From positions 124,001 to 188,000 of the forward strand of contig NZ_CP108644.1 of the NCBI RefSeq assembly GCF_041435495.1: a DNA stretch of 64,000 bases, given 5' to 3'. The DNA comes from Streptomyces sp. NBC_01116 (GTDB taxonomy: Bacteria; Actinomycetota; Actinomycetes; Streptomycetales; Streptomycetaceae). The number at the start of each line of letters is the position of its first letter. Position 1 is the stretch's first letter. A program made the position numbers and the translations under genes. Shown here piece after piece: positions 36,713 through 46,097 of this stretch. Under the pieces are notes generated by a model. That model searched no databases. It had not been told where the DNA came from and saw nothing but the letters and a program-made list of their open reading frames with translations.

Positions 36713-36734
36713 ATCACGCTCCACGCCGCCGAGG

Positions 36735-36969
36735 GGGGTACACCTTCTACCGGGGCGACTGCGCGTGGTCGATCGTCAAGGACTCCGACGGGCGCGACCT
36801 CGGTGACGGCTCTGCGGTCTACGACGCTCACGAGGCCCTGAGCGTCAACCTCAAGACCGCCCACCCGCAGCAGCTCGCCGACAGCGTTCTGCGGATCATC
36901 ACGGACGATCAGCAGGAGCTGGCCGGCTTCCCCCTCGGGCTGCGCAGCGTGTCCACCGGCGGATCCTGA
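36735..36969 (+). pseudogene. C-terminal fragment of an unknown protein
   Basis: One plus-strand frame reads GYTFYRGDCAWSIVKDSDGR, then DLGDGSAVYDAHEALSVNLK and an ordinary C terminus ending at 36969. Composition and codon use look coding, but upstream the frame runs straight into the hexamer repeat and no start is credible. I do not recognise the family. Confidence 0.35.
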
Positions 36970-37054
36970 CGAACGTCAGGGGCGCGTCCGGTTCCGCCAC
37001 CACCAGTGGCGGCGCGCAGCCACCACCATCGAGCCGGGCGACGGCGACGGCGGC

Positions 37055-37822
37055 GTGTATGGGCTGGGCAGTTGGGTCACCGAGCAGCGCCGCGCATTCA
37101 AGGCCGGGACCCTCAAGCCGTGGCGCGCCGACCTGCTCAACGAGGTGGGGACGATCTGGCCGGTCGCGGACGCCTCGTTCTGGAAGAACCTCACCGCGGC
37201 CCGCGACTACTACGCGGCGCACGGCAGCCTCGCCTGCCCCAGGGGCGCGGTGTGGGACGGGGTGGCGGTGGGCCAGTGGATCGCCAATCTCCGCAAGGCC
37301 GGCGGGCTCGGCAGCGACCCCGTACGGGCCGACACCCGGCGCCGGGCCCTGGAAGCGATCGACCCGGACTGGAACCCGCGGTGGCCCGTCGAATGGCGGC
37401 GCCACTACGCCGCCGCCCGCGTCCTCCTCGGTGAGGAGCAGGGCCCGGCCGAAGTCCTGCCCGGCGTCACCGTCAACGGACTCGACATCGGCACCTGGAT
37501 CCACCGGCAGACCGACCCCGACGTCTGGAACACCCTGCTTCCCGAGCAGTCCGAGCGCCTCACCGCACTCGGGCTCACCCTCCGGAGTGCCCCGGCCGCC
37601 CCGGCCGGGAAGGGGGCCGGGGCGTTCGAGCGGGGTATCGCCGCGCTCACCCAGTACGCGGCGCCGGAGGGGCGGGTCGTCGTATCGAGGGCGCACATCG
37701 AGGAGACACCCCACGGACCCGTCCGGCTCGGCACCTGGATGAGCAACACCCGCAGCCGGCGGGAGAAGCTGACCAGCGAGCAGCTCGCCGCGCTCGACGT
37801 CGACTGGGCGACCGCGACCTGA
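37055..37822 (+). pseudogene. Helicase-associated (HA) domain protein, C-terminal fragment
   Basis: About 255 residues containing at least three helicase-associated repeats. These Trp-rich modules of about 65 residues carry patterns such as FWKNLTAARDYYAAHGSLAC, VGQWIANLRKAGG, IGTWIHRQ and LGTWMSNTRSRREKLTSEQL. In actinobacteria such repeats form the C terminus of large DEAD/DEAH-box-like helicases. No helicase motor motifs occur upstream in any frame, so this is a severed C-terminal part. An ATG exists at 37055, but the reading frame continues a little further upstream without a better start. A covarying hairpin follows its stop codon. Confidence 0.65.
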
Positions 37823-37843
37823 CACACCCGCAGGGGCAGGGTC

Positions 37844-37935
37844 CGGTGCCGGTGGCTTCCGCCACCGGCACCGTCGGTTCGGGCCGTACTCCGAAAGACC
37901 CGCCCTGACCCGCACACTCATACGGCACGGACTAC
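37844..37935. repeat. Duplicated hairpin module, copy 1
   Basis: A 13-bp perfect stem (CGGTGCCGGTGGC, loop TTCC) followed by about 60 bp that recur almost unchanged at 39342-39434. It lies just after the stop of the helicase-associated fragment and may be its terminator. The facing gene at 37958 ends close by. Confidence 0.7.
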
Positions 37936-37957
37936 TCCGAACCCTATCCGGCAGGGT

Positions 37958-38563
37958 TTAGCCGAAGAGGCTGTTCCACCAGGTCTTCAGGCTGTCCACC
38001 GCCTTGCCGAACCAGCTGACGACGCTGTCCCACCACTCCTTGATCTGCTCGGCGAGCTTGGTGAAGAAGTCCTTCACCGCGCCCCAGAGGTTGTTGACGA
38101 TCCAGTCACCGGCGTCGTAGAAGGCCTGAGCGATCCTGCTCTGCTTCCCCGGGTGCGCGTGGCCGGATGCCTTGAGCTTGTTGGCTGTGTCGTTCTGGTC
38201 CTGGGTGAACTTGTCGATGTTGTCTTGCTTCTGCTTGTCGATCAGGTCGTCGAACGCGTCCCCGCTGAGCTTCTCGTTCTTGTAGTCCTCCGAGATGCTG
38301 GCGATGTGGTCAGTCTGTCCGTCGGCCTGATCGGAGTTGGCCTGGCGGGAGGTGGCGAACGCGTCGATGGAGTCCTGGGGCAGGTCGGTGTAGTCGTCGT
38401 TGCTGCCGCCGTCGAACCCCTCGGGCCAGACGAAGGGTGCCGGCTTCGGCCCGCCGGCCGTGAGCGCGGCGAGAGATGCCTGGTGGTGCGCGTTGATCCG
38501 GTCGATGAGGTCGTCGAACTCATCGTTGGTCAGCTGCGTGGCAGCGGAGGTCTGAGCGGTCAT
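37958..38563 (-). CDS. Hypothetical protein with Trp-rich amphipathic C terminus
   Basis: A 201-residue protein I do not recognise. The N-terminal half is acidic and helical (LTNDEFDDLIDRINAHHQAS). The middle is rich in Asp, Gln and Lys (DKQKQDNIDKFTQDQNDTAN). The last 50 residues are strikingly Trp-rich and amphipathic (WIVNNLWGAVKDFFTKLAEQ, then WWDSVVSWFGKAVDSLKTWW). There is no signal peptide or obvious enzyme motif. Codon use is ordinary for the genome, so the gene looks intact. The C-terminal part could insert into membranes or oligomerise. A toxin, a secreted effector or a structural protein are all possible. It stands alone with about 380 bp of lower-GC sequence upstream. Confidence 0.7.
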   Translation of the reverse strand: MTAQTSAATQLTNDEFDDLIDRINAHHQASLAALTAGGPKPAPFVWPEGFDGGSNDDYTDLPQDSIDAFATSRQANSDQADGQTDHIASISEDYKNEKLSGDAFDDLIDKQKQDNIDKFTQDQNDTANKLKASGHAHPGKQSRIAQAFYDAGDWIVNNLWGAVKDFFTKLAEQIKEWWDSVVSWFGKAVDSLKTWWNSLFG

Positions 38564-39341
38564 GACTCACCTGTCTCTTGATGGCTGTTCAGCTGCTGAG
38601 GGCACGGCTGGCCCCGGGGCAGAGGCAGCGTCGGACTTCCAGGACTTCTCCCTCTGGAAGTCCGAACGAATTACCGGCCCGGCTTCGGCTGAACCGTATT
38701 GTTTTGCAACGGAAAAAGGACCTGCGAAATACGGGACTATTTCTACCCCGAACCGGACCGCTCCCGCCACCCGCACCTGCCGGTACACGCAGCTCAGGGC
38801 AGGTAAGCACCCGAAGGGATGATGACCGGGAATGATTTGACCAGCACACCCCGACTGCGGGAAGAATTTCAATTCTCAATGGTCGCCATTTCATCTACAA
38901 TGAATTCTTAGAAGAATTCAGGACACCGGGCAACAGCTTCCCGCCACTTGCTGACGGACGGCCTGCCCTCATGACGCCCGACTTGCTCACCGGCCTCAAC
39001 CTCCTGGCGCTCGACCGCCCCACCCACCGATGGACAGCGCCGCCCCCAAGCTCCGCGGGCTCTCGCGAGCAGTGCCACCGCAGCCTCGCGCACCTACCCG
39101 GCCGCGCCAATCACGCGGCCCACCGGCACCCCCACCCTGGCCCACCGCCTCAACCGGGCCGCAGGCGTCCAACCGGCCGGAGTGGACCAGAACGGATGCC
39201 ACTCGATCCGGACCGATCGCAGGACCAGACGGCGGCGCAGCTCGGTGGCACGACGAGGACTCGGGGCAGACCCAAGCGCTGAGCAACTCGCCACGCTTGG
39301 GGTGGAGCAGCGTCGACCTGACCCGCACACAGGTCGGGGCC
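38564..39341. other. Lower-GC intergenic region with decayed helicase remnant
   Basis: The stretch 38640-38920 has clearly lower GC than the rest and should contain the promoter of the leftward hypothetical gene. A 20-bp AT-rich dyad lies at 38901-38920. Near 39278-39310 one frame reads AEQLATLGVEQ, matching the end of the helicase-associated protein at 37055-37822, so a second, decayed copy of that gene's 3' end lies here just before the second hairpin module. Confidence 0.5.
38901..38920. promoter_or_regulatory. AT-rich perfect dyad TGAATTCTT-AG-AAGAATTCA
   Basis: Nine-base perfect arms separated by AG, in a genome where such AT-rich symmetry is rare. It lies about 340 bp upstream of the start of the leftward hypothetical gene. 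It is a plausible operator for a dimeric regulator; I cannot name the regulator. Confidence 0.4.
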
Positions 39342-39434
39342 CGGTGCCGGTGACGAAACGTCACCGGCACCGTCGATTCAGGTCGTACTCCGAAAGACCC
39401 GCCCTGACCCGCACACTCATACGGCACGGACTAC
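39342..39434. repeat. Duplicated hairpin module, copy 2
   Basis: A 14-bp perfect stem (CGGTGCCGGTGACG, loop AAA) followed by sequence nearly identical to 37874-37935. Compared with copy 1, both sides of the stem changed together (a G-C pair to A-T), so pairing is preserved while sequence differs. It follows a decayed helicase 3' end. Confidence 0.7.
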
Positions 39435-39943
39435 CCCGGACCGTCCGGCGAACCGTCGCTGTCGTCGCCCGACAGCCACGCAATGACGCGACAATCGGGC
39501 CGCGGCCGCGACCCACTCCACGGACAACGATCAGCGGCGCGTCCCGCTGACCTGAGCGCCCGCGGGCACCGGCGCGTACACGGTGTCCTCCCGGCCGACA
39601 TGGGTCTGGTCCTGCCGGGCACGTACATGCTCTTCGCCCTGGACGCCCAGGGGTGCCCAGCACCGCCCGCTTCATCACCGTCACTGACCCCGCGGCGGGA
39701 TGACGGCCGAACCGCGTGACGGCCGAACGGCGGCTATAGGCGGCTTGATCACTTTTCGTTCACCTCGGGGTAAAACCCGGTCACTTTACGGCGCTAGAGT
39801 GCTCGTTCCCAGGTTTGAGGATTTCCGTCCGGTTCAGGTGCGGGACCGCCTGGCCAGCCGGTGTGCTCGCGCCGAGCCGGGCCCGCGGCCCGGGCGGCAG
39901 GCCGGGGTCCCACCTGCCGTTCCGAGAGAGAGTGCCTCCTTCC
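39435..39943. other. Intergenic region upstream of the secreted phospholipase fusion
   Basis: About 0.5 kb without a supported gene. It must contain the promoter of the secreted fusion protein. I see no clear promoter pair. A short frame near 39600 (LPADMGLVLPGTYMLFALD) hints at a decayed C-terminal domain of a galactose-oxidase-like protein but is too short to assign. Confidence 0.35.
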
Positions 39944-42900
39944 ATGTTCAACAGAGATCGCCGCAGCATGCGGCTGGTCTTCGCAGCCGTGGCCGCGCTC
40001 ACGGCCGCGCTCGTCGCCTCCGTCCTCCCAGGGGCGGCCGTCGCCGCGCCGGGACCGCCCAACCGGCTCGGACCGGTCCAGATGCAGAACGCCTTGAACG
40101 GCCTCGCCGTGGACGCCGAGGCCGGGGACATGGAGGAGGGTCGCAAGATCCTCCAGTTCACGTACGGCGGTCGGCACGGGCAGCAGTGGTGGTTCGAGGC
40201 CGCGACCGGCTCCTCGTACTACCTCAAGAGCAACGTCAACGGCGCCTACTGCATCGGCCTCGACGGCACGCTCGCCGTCCTGAAGCTGTGCGGCGGCGAC
40301 GGTACGACCTGGGAATTCGACCAGGTCCAGGCCGATACCTACCTGCTGAAGACTCCCGGCGGCGAGCAGTACCTCACGTCCCCCACCACGGCGGGCGGCA
40401 AGTCCAACAGCGGCGTCCAGCTCGCCCTCGGGGGCCGCGCCGAAGCCGACACCGGCCGCGGCCACTGGCACCTGACCGACCTGGTGCTGGAGGAGTACAC
40501 CCCGCCGGCCGACCCGCGGCTCGACCAGGCGACGTTCCTCACCACGCACAACGCCTTCAACTCCTACGGGGACGGCTTCGTCTTCCCCAACCAGTCCCGC
40601 AGCATGGCCACCCAGCTGGACGAGGGTGTCCGCGGCATGATGCTGGACGTCTACGACGGCAGTGAACCCGAGGATCCATTGCGCATGTGCCACGGCACCT
40701 GCGTGGTCGGCGGCAACCGCGTCTTCCAGGACGGACTGGCCGACATCGTGACGTTCCTGCAGAAGGACGCCGACGCTGTAGTCACCGTCTTCATCGAGGA
40801 CAGGGTCGCCGACCGGGCGAAGATGGCCGGCGAGATGGCCGCCATACCCGGCCTGAAGGAGCTGGTCTTCGACCCCGAGGTGCAGGGGGTGGCCACCCAC
40901 GGCTGGCCGACCCTGTCGCAAATGAAGGGCTTGGACAAGCGGCTACTGATCTTCTCGGACCACAGTGACGTCCCCGAGGTCGGGGTCCGCCTCCAGCGCA
41001 ACTGGACGGTCGAGAACTTCTGGAGCATGGGCGGCCTCGCGGGCAACAAGGACTGCTACACCCGCTGGGACGAGATCCCGCTCACGCGGCAGGAGCCCGG
41101 CTTCACCCGGCTGTTCGTGATGAACCAGTTCCGCGACGCCCCCACCGTCATCACCGCCGCCATCGACAACGGCGGCTCCCTGGTCGACCGGGCGCTGAAC
41201 ATCTGCGGCCCGGCCGCCCGCAAGACGCCCAACTACGTCGCCGTCGACTTCTACGAGCTGCCCCTCGGCGGCTCCACCCACCGCGCCATCGAGACCATCG
41301 GCCGCCACCGGTACACCTCCGAGGCCGCCGCGAACCCGAACCCGCCCTCCCAGCTGCTGAGCGCCTACAACCGCAAGGCGCAGCTGCCCGGCATGCCGAA
41401 CTGGTCGGCCGCCGGCTACCGCGGCGGCAGCCCGCTGCCCGGCGAGGCGCAGCACACCGGTGACGAGGCATGCCGCATCACCCCGGAAGAGCTCGACGGC
41501 ACCTACGGCGTCAAGCCGGACGACGAGGCCGACGACTCCGTCGGCCTCCAGCGGGCCATCGACGACATCCGCACCCGGTGCGGGGGCGCCGCGCAGTTCG
41601 AGCGTCTGTCGCTGATCACCCTGCCCGCCGGCAACCTGAACGTCAGCCGCCAGATCTCCGTGGACGCCAGCTACCTGACCATCCGCGGTCAGGGCAGCGA
41701 CCCGGCCCGGCCCGGGGGCACCCGGATCGTGTTCCGCCCCGACGACAGCACCAAGTACGACACCCTGACCTCGGACGGCAGCCGCTGGGACCAGGACGCC
41801 ATGTCCTACGGGTCGGGCGCGGACACCGGCAAGGGCGGCTGGATGTGGCCCGGCCGCGGCCTGTTCCGCGTCTCGACCCGCGAGGTCGCCCCCCGGTACG
41901 CGGACGAGCTGGCCGCCGCCCCCGCCAACCGCAAGGACCTCTTCGAGGGCTCGGTCAACCAGCACTGGGCCTCTGGCGTGAAGCTGCGGACCTCCGCGGC
42001 CGCGCCGGGCTTCTCCGCAAAGGAGGGCGACCGGGTCGTCCACCTCGACGCCAAGGCCGACCCGGCCCGCTTCCCGGTCGGCGGGCACGTGTGGGTGGGC
42101 GCTGCTAACAGCCGGAAGTTCTACGCTCTCCAGAGCGCCACGGACGAGGGCCGGTACGAGAACCTGCACATGCGCCAGCAGGTCTTCCGCATCAGCTCCG
42201 TCGATGTGGCGAACCGTACGCTGACCCTGGACAAGCCGCTGGAATTCGACCTCCCGGTGGACTCCACCTCGGACGGCTCCGCCGCGATCGACGGCACCGT
42301 CTACCCCAGCAAGGTCACCCCGCTGAAGATGGTGGTCGGCGTCGGGTTCGAGAACTTCTCCTTCACTCAGGACATGCCCGGGATGCCCCCCGAGCAGGCC
42401 CGGCACAACTACGGCAACCTGGCCCCCGCTTACGCCATGCACGGCCTGGTCTTCAAGTGGGCCGCCGACTCCTGGGCCCGCGGTGTCCGCGCGGAGATGA
42501 CCGGATCGCACCCGATCGTCACCGAGGTCGCCAAGAACCTCCAGTTCGAGCGCAACCACCTCGACGGCGCATGGAACAAGGGCAAGGGCGGCAACGGCTA
42601 CTTCCGCGGCAGCCGCGTCTGGGACTCCCTCTACGCCCTCAACACCACCCGCAACCTGCGCCACTTCACCCTCCAGTGGTCGGCCTCGGGCAACGTGGTC
42701 TACGGCAACGACTTCGACTCCGACCTGAACCTCCACGGCGGCTGGGAACGCCGCAACCTCTTCGAGAACAACACCGTCCGCGTGCCGTACGAGCACTACT
42801 CGGGCAACTGCACCGCCCGCTGCGGCGGCGAGGGCGGCGACGTCGAGGCCGGGACCTGGTACCCGATCTGGTGGGCCGCCGGGGCCAAGGCGCTCAAGTG

Positions 42901-43198
42901 GTCCGGCTCCTCCGGCCCGCAGAACGTCTTCCACAACAACACCCTGTCCAAGCAGCTCACCCCGGGCGGCCCGTACACGGACTACCTGCCGTACGGGAGG
43001 ACTGGCGCGGGCGCCCAGCCGGTCTACCAGTTCGGCTCCGCGCCGGGCGACCCGTCCCGCTTCCAGCACCTGACTCAGGGCGGCAGCCCGATCGCCGACT
43101 GGAACGGCCGCGAGAAGGCCGACTTCACGGCGGGCGCGGGCGTGGACTCCACCCACACCGCACCGCTCACCTCCGTGTTCCTCAGAAACGCGGGGTAG
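39944..43198 (+). CDS. Secreted PI-PLC-like phospholipase fused to a right-handed beta-helix domain
   Basis: A 1084-residue exported protein from ATG 39944; a second Met at 39968 starts the hydrophobic core. Residues 1-35 are a signal peptide (MRLVFAAVAALTAALVAS). Residues about 40-180 look like a ricin-type lectin domain (QNALNGLAVDAEAG, GRHGQQWWFEA). Residues about 190-480 are a PI-PLC X-like domain with paired catalytic His in FLTTHNAFNS and MCHGTC and the Asp/Glu in MMLDVYDG and TVFIEDRV. Residues about 500-1084 resemble a pectate-lyase-like beta-helix with Asn-rich rungs (FERNHLDGAW, NVVYGNDFDSD, FENNTV). It may bind a glycan and cleave a phosphoinositide or glycolipid. Substrate is unknown. 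Confidence 0.82.
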   Translation: MFNRDRRSMRLVFAAVAALTAALVASVLPGAAVAAPGPPNRLGPVQMQNALNGLAVDAEAGDMEEGRKILQFTYGGRHGQQWWFEAATGSSYYLKSNVNGAYCIGLDGTLAVLKLCGGDGTTWEFDQVQADTYLLKTPGGEQYLTSPTTAGGKSNSGVQLALGGRAEADTGRGHWHLTDLVLEEYTPPADPRLDQATFLTTHNAFNSYGDGFVFPNQSRSMATQLDEGVRGMMLDVYDGSEPEDPLRMCHGTCVVGGNRVFQDGLADIVTFLQKDADAVVTVFIEDRVADRAKMAGEMAAIPGLKELVFDPEVQGVATHGWPTLSQMKGLDKRLLIFSDHSDVPEVGVRLQRNWTVENFWSMGGLAGNKDCYTRWDEIPLTRQEPGFTRLFVMNQFRDAPTVITAAIDNGGSLVDRALNICGPAARKTPNYVAVDFYELPLGGSTHRAIETIGRHRYTSEAAANPNPPSQLLSAYNRKAQLPGMPNWSAAGYRGGSPLPGEAQHTGDEACRITPEELDGTYGVKPDDEADDSVGLQRAIDDIRTRCGGAAQFERLSLITLPAGNLNVSRQISVDASYLTIRGQGSDPARPGGTRIVFRPDDSTKYDTLTSDGSRWDQDAMSYGSGADTGKGGWMWPGRGLFRVSTREVAPRYADELAAAPANRKDLFEGSVNQHWASGVKLRTSAAAPGFSAKEGDRVVHLDAKADPARFPVGGHVWVGAANSRKFYALQSATDEGRYENLHMRQQVFRISSVDVANRTLTLDKPLEFDLPVDSTSDGSAAIDGTVYPSKVTPLKMVVGVGFENFSFTQDMPGMPPEQARHNYGNLAPAYAMHGLVFKWAADSWARGVRAEMTGSHPIVTEVAKNLQFERNHLDGAWNKGKGGNGYFRGSRVWDSLYALNTTRNLRHFTLQWSASGNVVYGNDFDSDLNLHGGWERRNLFENNTVRVPYEHYSGNCTARCGGEGGDVEAGTWYPIWWAAGAKALKWSGSSGPQNVFHNNTLSKQLTPGGPYTDYLPYGRTGAGAQPVYQFGSAPGDPSRFQHLTQGGSPIADWNGREKADFTAGAGVDSTHTAPLTSVFLRNAG

Positions 43199-43257
43199 CG
43201 GCAACCCGCTGAACGCGCGGCCCGGGCAGTCCGTGTCCGGGCCGTCGCGTTCGATAC

Positions 43258-43337
43258 GGGCGCGTCCCGGCACGGGTGCGTCCCGCCGCGGGTGCCTCCC
43301 GCCGCGGGTGCCTCCCGACACGGATGCGTCCGCACCC
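43258..43337. repeat. 16-bp imperfect tandem repeat
   Basis: Four to five units following GGGTGCSTCCCGNCNC occupy 43258-43337, just after the phospholipase gene and before gene remnants. They encode nothing recognisable. Confidence 0.6.
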
Positions 43338-43459
43338 GGGGGCGGCTGCATCGGACCGCCGATGGTCCGGTGCAGGTCAGGGCAGTGGGCGAGGGCCTGG
43401 TCGTCGGTGAACCAGACGCCGGGCGTGCCGGTGGTTCCGGGGACGGTGAAGGTCCGCCG

Positions 43460-43624
43460 GCCGAGCGGGGTGTCGAGCCCGAGCGGCTCGCACCCGTCAC
43501 GGCGTACCACGGTGGTGGTGCGCCGCTTCGGCTTCTTGCTGGTGGCACCGTTCTTCCTCGCCGCTTCCCGGGCCGCGAGCAGTGCCTGGCGCGCGAGATC
43601 GACGCCGCTCGGCTCGGTGGTCAT
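43460..43624 (-). pseudogene. N-terminal fragment of a DciA/DUF721-like protein
   Basis: Reading leftward from ATG 43624, the sequence SGVDLARQALLAAREAARKN followed by a basic stretch and VVRRDGCEPLGL matches the N terminus of actinobacterial DUF721 (DciA helicase-loader) proteins as I know them. After about 55 residues it runs into unrelated sequence, so the zinc-free core domain is missing. The chromosomal gene is normally beside recF and gyrB, so this is a displaced fragment. Confidence 0.55.
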
Positions 43625-43769
43625 GCGATGACCGCCCGGACATGCCGACATCCAGCGGGCAGGCGGCAAGCTCGGGCAGCCGCTCCGTCCACAGCGCGGC
43701 CACGGCCTGCTCGGTCCGGGCGGCGGCCTGCCCGAACAGCTGCCTCAGCCACGTCGACAGCAGGTACTC

Positions 43770-44757
43770 GGCAGCGCGCTCCCGGGCGGTGTCGGCGGCC
43801 TTCGTCGCAGCGGCGGTGGCGGAGTCGTCGGTGGAGGTGGCAATGCCGCTGCGGGACGTGCTGCTGCCGATGCGGCCGGACTGGGGCCCGGAGACGGAAC
43901 GGCCCTACCCCGGCGCCCCGGCGGCGCTGGTGGCCGAGCTGGCCGGGCACCCGGTCGCCGGGCTGCCGTTCTTCGCTCCGGAGACGGTGACCAGCGACCA
44001 CGGCGCCGTCTACAAAAGCCACCACTTCGTCCAGGCTGCGGCGAGGCTGGGGATCGATTTGCTGCCGGCGCGGGCGATGCGGCCGCAGGACAAAGCCGCC
44101 TGCGAGCGGACCTTCGCCGGAATCCAGCGGCTGCTGCTGGAGCTCCTCCTCGGCTACCGCGGCGCCGACCCGGAGGGCGACGCGACCTGGACGCTGTCGG
44201 AGACGGAGCACCTGCTGGCCACTTGGAACGTGAAGGTCTGGCAGAACCGACGTATCGACCAGTACGCGCCAGCCTGCGATCCGGGCGGGCGGCACAGCCC
44301 GAGCACGCTCTTCGCCGCCGCTGCCGCGCGGGATGGGGGGATCTGCCTGGAGATCCCGCCGCCGGAGCTCTACTACGAGCTGCTGCCCGTGCACTTCGTA
44401 CGGATCGACACTCGGCGAGGCGTGAAGATCGGCGGCCTCTGGTACGGCGCCCGCAGCCCGGTCCTCGAACCGTATCGGGGCCGTCTGTCGGGCCGGGGCG
44501 GGCGGCACGCGGGGAAGTGGGCCGTGCACCGCGATCCCCGGGACTGCCGGCAGATCCTTGTCGAGCTGGACGGGGCCCGGCAGGAGCGGCTTTGGAATGG
44601 GCTCCCGCCCGGCGAGGAGGTGCCGGCGTTTTCCGACGCCCGCGTCGGGGATGGCCTTCGGCAGGCGGCCAAGGCCGGGCTCAAGCCTCGCAGCGATGCC
44701 GAACTGCTGCCGGCGCTCCTCGGCTTGGTGGCCGCCAAGACGCCGGTGGATACCTGA
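43770..44757 (+). pseudogene. Mu/TnsB-type DDE transposase, N-terminally truncated
   Basis: The C-terminal two thirds of an rve-type transposase of the TnsB/TniA class. The middle and last catalytic residues are visible in VTSDHGAVYKSHHF and MRPQDKAACERTFAGIQ, followed by the Mu-type C-terminal domain (FVRIDTRRGVKIGGLWYGAR). Homology begins abruptly around SRAVSAAFVAAAV. The DNA-binding domain and the first catalytic Asp are missing, so the enzyme cannot be active. The next gene encodes a truncated TniB-like protein, as expected for this transposon type. Confidence 0.75.
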
Positions 44758-44766
44758 CCGACCCAG

Positions 44767-45651
44767 ATGACCCGGCAGCAGAAGACCGACCGTGCGCGAG
44801 CACTCGCCCGGGCGAGTGCCGCCGCCCTTGACCGGCCTGCACCGGTTCCGCCACCAGGGCCGTCACCGCAAGAGGCACGAGCTTTGCACCGGCAGGCGAC
44901 CGCCTGCGTGGAGGCAGACCGGCGCCGCCGCCGTATGGCCGCGGTCCCCGTTCCCCCGCCGCTCCTGGCCGATTCCATCAGGGCCAACAACCTCTTCCCG
45001 CTGCCCGACGAAGCGGCAAGACATGCCACGGGAGGTAGGCCCGGACCGGGCGGAGGATCGGTCATGACGCGAATCGGCACCGGCCTCAGGCTGGTGACAC
45101 CCGCGGCGCGAGACCAGGCCGCAGGCTGGGACACGTGGCGGCGGGCACGGCACGCCTTCGTACCAGCGCCGCTGCGGTCGCTCGGGCACCGGCGGGCGAT
45201 GAGCGCGCGGGAGCGATCCGCCTACGACCTGCACCGGATGGCCACCCACGCCACCCTTCCGCTGCTCAACACCCCGATGAGCCTGAGGATGGACCGGCTG
45301 CTGAGCGCCCGGATCCGAACGAACGCCTTCAACGTCAAGCCGTCCACCCGCACGTCGGCACTGTTCAGCTGGGCAACGAGAAGGGCCGTACGCTCCGCGA
45401 CCCGCTCGCCCAAGGCGTTATGCAGGGTGCGCTGCACGCTGCTGAGGGGAAATGTTCCTCCCAGTGGGTCGTCGCGCCGACCGTGGAGGCCGCCCGGCGT
45501 GGCAGCCGAGGTCGTCCTCTCGGCCGGCGCTGACCAGCCGGTCCCACGGCTTTCCCTCACGAGCAGGTCCTCCTCCGCGACGCCCACCAGTTGGAGTTGT
45601 CTTCTCGGCGCGCCGTCCGCCGTATCCGTACGCAGGGACCCATACCGGTGA
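44767..45651 (+). pseudogene. TniB-like transposition protein, truncated before the ATPase core
   Basis: A frame opens at ATG 44767, 9 nt after the transposase stop, and continues through a second well-placed start at 45064 (GGAGG 7 nt upstream). The part from 45064 (MSARERSAYDLHRMATHATL and PLLNTPMSLRMDRLL) resembles the N terminus of TniB/TnsC-like AAA+ proteins. The expected Walker A loop never appears: after about 45385 the frame becomes low-complexity and unrelated. The ATPase was therefore truncated. The first 95 residues are Pro/Arg-rich and may be a separate small protein of the transposon. Confidence 0.5.
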
Positions 45652-45829
45652 CGAGGTGAGCACCTTCCACGTGGGCCACCTCCAGGGCGTCGACACCGAA
45701 GTCTCGATCTGACCCACGACGCACGAACCCAGTGCTCCTCGTCGACCGGACCGTCATGTTCCAACGGACCAGTTCGGCACAGAGCCCATGGCGGCACAGC
45801 ATTTCACTGCGGGGATCCGCAGATTCAGC

Positions 45830-46003
45830 GGCCATTTCGTTGTGGGCTGCACGTGCCTGGAGGCCGTGGATGGCCTGGGCGCGTTCGAGATCGTATGCGC
45901 TGGCGTCTGGCAGGGTGAGCGCTGCCTGGAACTGCTGCCGGGCTTCGTCCCGGCGCCCGGCCGTGAGGTGGGCACGGCCGGCGCGGCGGCTACGGGCGTC
46001 CGC
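45830..46003 (-). pseudogene. TPR-type fragment of a regulator
   Basis: On the minus strand one frame reads RAHLTAGRRDEARQQFQAAL then AYDLERAQAIHGLQARAAHN, a tetratricopeptide-like helical pair as found at the C terminus of SARP/AfsR-type or similar regulators. A stop codon just upstream (46004-46006) shows it is only a remnant. The surrounding 45386-46097 holds no other supportable gene. Confidence 0.45.
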
Positions 46004-46097
46004 TCACCCCGAAGCAACGCCTGCAGGCCTTGCACGCTGGTCCGCGCCGGTGCCCGTCGTCATCGACACTATGCCCTCCTCGTGCATCCCGCTCAGC

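Noticed and set aside
43258..43337. Short tandem repeats as a CRISPR array
   Set aside because: Units are 16 bp with no unique spacers and no cas genes are present.
40943..43669. A 908-codon minus-strand open frame opposite the phospholipase fusion
   Set aside because: Antisense shadow. The plus strand has a signal peptide and catalytic motifs; only the first 55 codons on the minus strand (DciA-like) are meaningful.
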